Source: Mixophyes australis
Lineage: Eukaryota; Chordata; Amphibia; Anura; Limnodynastidae
DNA: 64,000 bases
Direction of reading: 5' to 3'
Assembly: GCA_036250195.1 (NCBI GenBank)
Contig: JAVHZZ010000005.1
Span: forward strand, 133,229,147 to 133,293,146
The notes below the pieces were generated by a model that was given only the letters and a program-made list of their open reading frames with translations, did not search any database and was not told where the DNA came from. Shown here piece after piece: positions 57,374 through 64,000 of this stretch. The translations under genes were made by a program, and so were the position numbers. The number at the start of each line of letters is the position of its first letter. Within the stretch, counting starts at the first letter, position 1.

Positions 57374-57817
57374 TTAAAACGGGTGAAGAACAGCGACCAA
57401 CGAGCCTGTCGGGTTCAGGCGTTTGGCCGACTGTATGTATTGTAGATTCTTGTGATCAGTTATAACAGAGATCTGATGTGTAGCGCCTTCTAGCCAATGT
57501 CGCCACTCCTCAAAGGCCCATTTGATTGCCAATAGCTCTCGGTTACCCACATCATAGTTGGCTTCTGCTGAGGAAAACTGACGGGAGAAGTAGGCACACG
57601 GATGTAGGCGGTGAGTATGGGAATCTCTTTGAGCCAAGATGGCACCAGCACCGACGTCTGAAACATCAACTTCAAGAACAAACGGTAATTCAGAATCTGG
57701 ATGTCTAAGGACCTGAGCTGATACAAACGCTTTCTTTAAAGTCTCAAACGTGGTTATTGCCTGGGGTGGCCAGTTCGTTGGATCCATTACTTTGCGAGTC
57801 AAGGTGACAATAGCCAC
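57374..57817 (-). pseudogene. pol: Chromovirus RNase H
   Basis: A 147-codon frame: [20 protein letters not shown] (first acid), [20 protein letters not shown] (second acid) and [20 protein letters not shown] (third acid). All catalytic residues are present. A stop near 57830 separates it from reverse transcriptase. Confidence 0.9.
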
Positions 57818-57832
57818 AATCTCAGCAAAATC

Positions 57833-58876
57833 TCAAATGAATCTTCTATAGTAATTGGCGAAGCCCAAGAACCTCTGCACCGCCTTGAGATTATTTGGTT
57901 GTACCCAATCCAGGATAGCTTGGACCTTGGTTGGGTCCATGGAGAATCCCTCAGAGGAGATTACATAACCTAAGAAGGATACTTTCTGCACCTCAAATTC
58001 ACATTTTTCTATTTTAGCGTAGAGGTGGTGTTCTCGCAATTTCTGTAGAACTTGTCTGACATGGCCCTGATGTACAGTTAAGGATTTGGAGTATATGAGG
58101 ATGTCGTCCAAATAGACGACCACGAAATGACCCAGGAACTCCCGTAGCACCTCATTAATCAGATCTTGGAACACCGCAGGCGCGTTACTAAGACCAAACG
58201 GCATGACCAGATATTCACAGTGGCCCGAAAGTGTATTAAATGCCGTCTTCCACTCATCTTCTCTGATCCGGATGAGGTTATATGCACCTCGAAGATCGAT
58301 TCTGGTGAAAACCGTTGCACCTCTTAATTGGTCGAATAATACGGAGATTAGAGGAAGTGGGTAGGTGTTTTTGACTGTGATGAGGTTCAATCCTCTGTAA
58401 TCAATACAGGGTCTTAGTCCTCCGTCTTTTTTAGACACAAAAAAACATCCAGCTCCTACTGGAGATTTGGATGGCCTGATGAAGCTTTTCTCCAAATTCT
58501 CCTCAATATAATCCTGCATGGACTTGGTCTCGGGGCCCGAGAGAGAATACAAGCGTCCCTTGGAGCCAGGTATGAGGTCGATGGCACAGTCGAAGTCACG
58601 ATGAGGTGGCAAAGTATCCGCAGCTCTCTTGGAAAACACGTCCCAGAAGTCGTGGTGTTGTGAGGGAAGTTGCTCCTGAATAGACTGGACGATTCGCAGA
58701 GGCAGGGTCAAGCAAGACTGTGAACAATACGAGCTCCACTGAACGATTTCTCCTCTCTCCCAATCCACAACAGGGTTGTGACGAGGAAGCCAGGGATGGC
58801 CCAGAACCAACGGAACCGATGAGCAATCAATAAGGAGAAAGGTTATGGACTCCGAATGAAGTGCTCCAATGTTCAA
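57833..58876 (-). pseudogene. pol: Chromovirus reverse transcriptase
   Basis: A 347-codon frame. Motifs in order: [67 protein letters not shown], the catalytic [13 protein letters not shown] and [20 protein letters not shown]. All RT motifs are intact. One of the best-preserved coding regions in the window, although it is part of a truncated element. Confidence 0.92.
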
Positions 58877-59157
58877 GTATATTCAACCTTACCTCCAGGC
58901 AATGGATTCCCATCTAAGCCACAGACGATAATAGCGGATTTGAGTCTTACAGGTGGAATCCCAGCGGTGCGGGCGAACCCGATATCAAGGAAATTGCCCG
59001 CAGCTCCACTATCAATGAAGGCCGATAAGGTCACGGAACTGGCACCAAAAGTGACTTGTGCGGGAATCAGGCCCCTACCTTTCTGAAGAGTCCCTGAAGC
59101 ATTCAAGGAAACACTAAGGTAAACGTGGTCATAGACCAACTTCAGCTCAGGAGCCAA
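58873..59157 (-). pseudogene. Chimeric frame: LINE endonuclease end joined to chromovirus protease
   Basis: A 94-codon open frame across the junction near 59070. Residues of about 1-29 (DHVYLSVSLNASG, QKGRGL) are the end of the Tx1-like endonuclease. From about residue 30 on (QVTFGASSVTLSAFIDSGAA) it is the chromovirus aspartic protease with active site DSGA. The in-frame join is most likely chance. Confidence 0.75.
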
Positions 59158-59784
59158 AGTCTTTGAGCTCTCCTTAACAAAAAAAACTATCCTAGACCTT
59201 CAGCTACCTCTATAATAAGTGAAACCCGTGAGGGCTGGAGAATTGCGAACATGCACATCCACCAGACCCGCCTGCCTCGTCATGCTAACTAGAAAAATTG
59301 AGTCATAGCCTATAGATGTCCTTGAACCTTCCCTGTCCTTGGTCCTAATAATAGTGTTGAAGTCACCACCAAAGACTATCTGCCAGGCCGAAAAAAAGAT
59401 ATGGCTTTATCTCCCTGAAAAGACCCTTCATTTCACATTTGGTTTGTGGACCATAGATATTAATCAATCTTGGGTCGTGTCCTCTCAGGTTGATATCCAA
59501 AATCATACATCTTCCTACTTGGAGTTCTATAACTCGTTGGACAGTTATGTCGATAAAAGGACCACCACCCCACCGTACGGCTCGACCGCAAGAGACCAAT
59601 ATGAGGACCCATGCTTCCACTCCCTCTTGGCTTGTAGATCGGCAAGCCGGGCTATTCTGGTCTCCTGCAAAAATAAAAAATCAGCCTGAACCGTGCTGAA
59701 AAAATCAAAGGCCATGTAACGAGCTTGTCCGGACAGAATGGATGCCACATTAATGGTGGTAAATCTTATAGGCTGGAAAGCCAT
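59080..59784 (-). pseudogene. Tx1-like LINE copy 2 endonuclease
   Basis: The frame starting 59784 reads RFTTINVASILSGQARYMAF and ADFLFLQETRIARL (catalytic glutamate), then PYGGVVVL. In a second frame are LINIYGPQTK and, near 59340, GGDFNTII. The reading continues through GLVDVHVRNSPALTGFTYY to an SRI(D)FF-type motif near 59180 and a DHVYLSVSL end. This is a complete set of EEP-family endonuclease motifs, but in three frames with stops near 59210. Confidence 0.82.
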
Positions 59785-59949
59785 CCTTACAAAGTTTTAG
59801 AAGTAGGACCCAAAATTACTTCTTCTTTGCCCGTTTGGTGGAGTCCTCTTCTGATGAACCCCATCTCTTTACGCTTACACCCGATTGGACATTATCACTG
59901 TCCGAGAGGGATAGGAACTAAAGGATCCGAAGGACCTGGATCTACAGGG

Positions 59950-62820
59950 ACAGAAAGGGGGTTGGTTAATGGGGAAGGACTTAGGGCTTGGAATTCAATT
60001 TTCTCAGGGGGAGAGGTAGTAACTGGGGCCACCAAAGAAGAAGGAAATACCTGAGAAGGGGGTAGGGGAGGGGGGAGAAGACTGAGGAGCTAACTCTTCC
60101 ACACTTAGTGGATTAACCTTGGAACTTGCAGATGGCTTCAAGAAATCTTTACCCACCAGAGAAGCCACTTTTTATTTATTTTTACTTTTCTCCTCTGTTG
60201 TTACCTTGAGCTCGCTTTTCCTTTTCATTACCTTTAGGTCTAAGTACCAAACTCCCATCCACCTACCTCACCACATCCCCTTCTGCTTCCTCATCGCTTG
60301 AAAGAACAAGGAATTTATTTTCCACAATCAATTCCCCTTTTTCTAAGCTAACTCCACCCTTTCTTACCCTTTCTTACCCTTCTTCTTTGGGACTATAAAT
60401 GACTCCTCTACTACTTTCTTCACCACAGTCACTGACCGTACCCTCCTCTGTGCAGGAACAGGTTTCATCAGAGCAGAATCAGGTGCCAGTTGAACAACAG
60501 AATTTTTTTTTCTCTAATTCTGCAACCCGAGCCAGTTCACCATCCGGAATTTCACCCACATTGTGGAAAGCCTGGGGACAACGGCTAAAGGGGTGCCCTA
60601 TTACACCACAGAGACTACATCTAATGATCTTACGTTGGCGCGTCTCATGCCCCAAGCCTCCACAATGCTCACACTTGGTCACTGGACAGTTTACGCTGAG
60701 GTGACGGAAGTCACCGCAGCGATGGCACATCCTTGGCTGCCCAGGGAAAAAAGCATTCCATACGATCTCGGCCAATAAAAGCCAAGACCTAAAACTCACA
60801 TCATATTCCGGGGAGCTTATGGGATGAATACACGCGAACAGATCAGATGCATTGAAGCGAAATTGGGAAAATAACAAGCTTATAAAGTCTGTACGGTTTG
60901 GAAAAGACTATTTCCTTATGTACTTTAATTGCACAACATTTCTCCGTTTAAAAGGCTGCCCTGTTGTCTGCGGTTGGGACTGTGGCAGAGGGTGGAAATG
61001 AGACGTATTGTCCCTATCTCTCTGGTTGCCCTAGCCCTAGCATAGGAAATTTTACCAGATACAGGGGCAACTGCTGCTGTATCCCCCACTACTACAGTGG
61101 ATGTAGTGGGAACCTGATTCTCATTTAGAGAAACAACACTAGAACAAATGCTATTCTGCCCCACGCTATTGCCTGTCATATGCATTGAACTATTAACCCC
61201 TAAAGAGGCAGAAGCCTGAACCACACAAGAATCAATAGCTTTACAAATTGAAAGAGAGCTTTGCCTTGCAGCACCTCCCATACTCACTGAGCTATCAGCA
61301 CTTTCTGACAGTGAAAGCATATTTGGCATTACACTGGCAGCAGCTTCTTACTTTAAAGGCAGCCTTGGTACCCTCCGCTATTTTTAATGGACCAAACACT
61401 GTTTCAATTACCTTAGTCTGTATTGGGGATAAAGCATTTTTGTCAAAATTAGGCTTGGCATTAGAAGCAGTATTTACAGAAGCAACATAAACCGGCAGAT
61501 CATTATTTAACTTGGAGTCACAGTCCACAGTTGCTAGGTTACCAGCGCACCAATTCACACTGCCATCAGCTTTAGTCTCCTGCACTGGAATATGCAGCTG
61601 ATCCCGCTTGCTCTTTCTCTCCATAACCACCAGAAGTGCCGCACTTGCCGATGACTCAGCTTCCGCCTCCAGGACACCACTGAACCGCCGGCTGCATCAC
61701 TGCAATCGAGGACGGAGAAGAGGACGCCGGCCCAGCCGCAGTGACTGCCGCCGTGTGTGCAAACCCCTCCACCTCTGCAGCGGCAGTTTGTGATCCCATC
61801 ATGAGCGGTTCCCCCTCCAGGGCTCTAATGGTGTTATATACAATGGGTTAACTGGCACGCTATCATCAGGCTGAACAGGCTCACTTGCGGATAACTGCCC
61901 AGAGTCCTCAGAGAGCTGAAAATTTTTCTTTTTACTCTCCTGATCATGCTGATCCCTTAGAAAGTTCTTCCTGCAGATCTTTTCTAACAATTCAGCTTCC
62001 ATAACCACTAATTCGCGGTTGTATACGGCCCGGTCCGAACTGTAAGCACAATTCCTTTTTTTTCCTTTTCACGGCAATCTGTCTACGCAGCTTGACAACC
62101 TCTGACTCTAGTTGACGAATCGGCTCTGGCAACAACACTTTCTCAGCTTCACTTTGTTAAGAATCTGGCAATTCAACTTTTGCATTAACCCCTTCAGGGT
62201 GAGTAGCCAATTTGGTGTTAACATCTGCAATGTCTGATACTCCTGCCACAGGGCCTGCCTCAGGAGCCTGGGGAATTTCCATAACTGACGTAGCACATGA
62301 TGCAGAGGGAGTGCAGTGGGGATAATCTTCATTACTCACAGGCTGACTGGTTAACCTCTCACCAGCCATATCACTGTCAAACACTGCAGACTGACTTTTA
62401 CTAACAAGCTGCTTTTCACTGTCCATTGTTCCATCCACTTTGCTCAAAGGCAACACAGATGATAAAAGGTGACACACAGTCACATCAGACTCTCTTATGC
62501 TCTTTACAGCCTCTAATTTTCCCTTAGCAGGATCTTTATCTTCCACATGCAATTCACAACAATTCCCCTGCTTTACTTCCATTGAAATCCCAGCATGATC
62601 TTGTTTTGCTGCATTCAACTTCGCTTAGGCTGTAAAGCCAGAGTGAATTTACCTGATTTTGTTGCAGATTTGATAACTCCTTTTTCTCTCAAATATTTAT
62701 CCGGAGGTACCTTATCTTCCACAGGCTGAGTATCGGATGTTTCCTGCCTTCTCCCGGCTAAAAATCCAGCATGATTTTTTTTTGCTGGGCTTGGGCATGG
62801 ACAAGGCCTCAAAGCCTGGT
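59950..62820 (-). pseudogene. Tx1-like LINE copy 2 ORF1
   Basis: Open pieces at 62812-62615, 62618-62157, 62008-61799, 61630-61295, 61329-60925 and 60877-60479. The last one has three zinc knuckles: CHRCGDFRHLSVNC, CEHCGGLGHETRQ (final cysteine lost) and CSLCGVIGHPFSRC. ORF1 proteins of the Tx1 branch carry such knuckles and bind the element RNA. A serine/acid-rich C-terminal part (60400-59950) is heavily decayed. Non-functional. Confidence 0.75.
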
Positions 62821-62939
62821 GACTCTCCTCCTTTTCCCCAGGATCCTGCAGTATTCCTGGGCTGCACCCCAGGTATTGCTGTGGAACTCACAGCACTGTC
62901 TCACACCTTCTTCCACCACAGCTGCTGAATCCAGAATGA

Positions 62940-63070
62940 GGCAGGATCACCCCTAGCTGAAGCATTTCCTGTACCTCCTTGTATATATTTTCCTTGGCCT
63001 TTGTTGAGACCCGATAAGCGGGTTGCCTAACTGGCCTTTGATCACCAGTGTCCACATGGTGCATCACCAA
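62940..63070 (-). pseudogene. pol: Gmr1-like reverse transcriptase, N-terminal part
   Basis: Reads HVDTGDQRPVRQPAYRVSTK, then EVQEMLQLGVILPHSGFSS, matching the conserved RT entry of Ty3/Gypsy elements (family form: EV..ML.LGVI.PS.SPW.SP). Residues after HSGFSS (CGGRRCETVL) belong to the LINE. Only the N-terminal fingers are present. Confidence 0.82.
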
Positions 63071-63079
63071 CTAAGTCTG

Positions 63080-64000
63080 ACTGGGTTTCCTACTGAACTG
63101 AGTCGCAAAGGACCACAACACTGCCTCAAGCTGCTTCCTCTGACGGACACTCTACTGCTTATCCAGCCCACTTCCTCTACACCACCTTCACTTCTGGCAT
63201 CGGCGAGGATGTCAGGTAGTGGGTCATTTCCTGGTTCCTTAGTCGGTAAGCGGCTAATTGCCGCTACTGCCTCCACACGCTCATGGTATGCCTTCAACAT
63301 ATTTATGTGGTAGGTCCACTGCCACCCATCGTCACTATCAAATGACACCATGTAAGTGTCACTCAGACGCTTTGAGACCGTGTACGCTCCAGCCCAGGCA
63401 GCCTGGAGCTTGTTCTGGTGCGTGGGCTTCAGATCAAGGACCTTCTGCCCTACCTCAAACACTCTGGCACATGCTCCCTGATCATCTGTTTTGCCTGTGC
63501 TTTTGCTAGGTTAGCCTGCGCGAGCCCCATGAGATTATCTAACCGATCTCCTGAGCTTCAACACATACTTCACCACAGGGAAAACCTGGGTGGGTTGCTC
63601 CCCTTCCCAACACAGACCAAGAGGTCCACGGACCCTGCGGCCATATAGTACTCCAAAAGGGGATAAACTGGTAGACTCCTGTGGCCCCTTTCCAAACAGG
63701 AGGAGCGGCAGGTAGCATTCCCGTCCCCCCCACTTCCCCTCCGAAGTTAAAAATGCCCTTAGCGTATGCTTCAGAGTGCCATTGAACCGCTCCCACAGTC
63801 CTTTAGTCTGGGGATGGTAGGGGGCAGTATAGAGTTTCCGCACTTGGCCCAGAGACACTGGACCAGTTCACTCATGAACTGCGTCCCCTGATCGGTTAGG
63901 ATCTCGCTAAGAAACCCTACTCTGTGAAATCCTCCTAGCAGCGCGTCCGCTGCCTTTTCCACAGTTATGGAGGACAGAGCTACAGTCTCTGGATACCGGG
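63080..64000 (-). pseudogene. pol: Gmr1-like integrase core and C-terminal region
   Basis: Pieces at 63962-63771 (EILTDQGTQFMSELVQ, second catalytic acid), 63858-63535 (YHPQTKGLWERFNGTLKHTL, third acid; SPFGVLYGRRVRGPL) and 63462-63100 (VGQKVLDLKPTHQNKLQAAW, YTVSKRLSDTYMV, YHINMLKAYHER, the C-terminal domain that ends integrase). Two frameshifts break it. The zinc domain would lie beyond the right edge. Confidence 0.85.

Larger units (their letters stand above)
55141..59070 (-). mobile_element. Chromovirus (Ty3/Gypsy, sushi-like), 5'-truncated
   Basis: On the minus strand: protease, reverse transcriptase, RNase H, integrase, chromodomain, polypurine tract and 3' LTR. Gag and the 5' LTR are missing: the protease joins LINE endonuclease sequence directly near 59070. 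Pol is well preserved, with long frames and all catalytic motifs. The chromodomain identifies it as a chromovirus. Confidence 0.9.
59071..62935 (-). mobile_element. Tx1-like LINE copy 2, 5' part (ORF1 and endonuclease)
   Basis: On the minus strand: a 5' end near 62935 joined to Gmr1-like RT sequence, ORF1, then ORF2 endonuclease to its C-terminal SDH-like motif near 59100, where the chromovirus begins. The RT part of the same element is probably 52745-55140. The sequence between the end of the endonuclease and the start of RT is missing. Confidence 0.78.
62936..64000 (-). mobile_element. Second Gmr1-like element, pol fragment
   Basis: On the minus strand integrase (64000-63080) is followed by the start of reverse transcriptase (63070-62940), confirming the integrase-before-RT order seen at 18990-31094. 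The element runs off the right edge of the window and is cut on the left by the Tx1-like LINE within RT. Confidence 0.82.

Noticed and set aside
31095..64000. A second GALNT1 exon downstream
   Set aside because: I looked for the conserved stem and catalytic-start residues and did not find them. The first coding intron may be longer than this window, or small exons may have been missed.

Overview
This is vertebrate nuclear DNA, most likely from an amphibian (probably a frog). The evidence is one recognisable host exon with splice sites, plus a dense mix of Ty3/Gypsy, ERV, Tx1-like LINE, L2 LINE, Tc1 and hAT elements. No prokaryotic features, rRNA, tRNA or CRISPR array were seen.

Host gene: the only convincing host coding sequence is the first coding exon of GALNT1 (+ strand, ATG at 18566, donor after 18701). 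No further GALNT1 exon was recognised, so the sequence to the right is probably its first coding intron.

Layout. 1-2100: unassigned. 2101-2937: part of an LTR (family A). 2938-14229: endogenous retrovirus ERV copy 1 (- strand), split by a nearly full-length L2 LINE (7403-11466, + strand). 14230-17092: a 2.9-kb purine-strand minisatellite, then an (AT)n run. 17236-18252: a tiny hAT MITE and a foldback MITE. 18461-18701: GALNT1 exon. 18990-31094: a Gmr1-like Ty3/Gypsy element (- strand) with LTRs at both ends, in whose gag ERV copy 2 (22652-29761) has landed. 31095-37980: mostly unassigned, with two hAT elements and a Tc1 remnant. 37986-40032: a pair of LTR-like direct repeats. 40209-48868: several copies of LTR families A and B, some nested, and a Tc1 transposon broken by LTR A. 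48869-62935: two Tx1-like LINEs head to tail (- strand), the second interrupted by a 5'-truncated chromovirus (55141-59070). 62936-64000: a second Gmr1-like pol fragment.

How the parts relate: target-site duplications (TSDs), shared lesions and LTR divergence give a relative order. The Gmr1-like element was inserted first (LTRs differ by about 2 percent by eye), and ERV copy 2 later entered its gag (LTRs differ by under 1 percent). Both ERV copies lack the reverse transcriptase core and share an in-frame stop in integrase, although they were inserted separately. This suggests a defective ERV lineage moved by enzymes supplied in trans. All percentages are eye estimates, and family names rest on motif recognition, not database searches.
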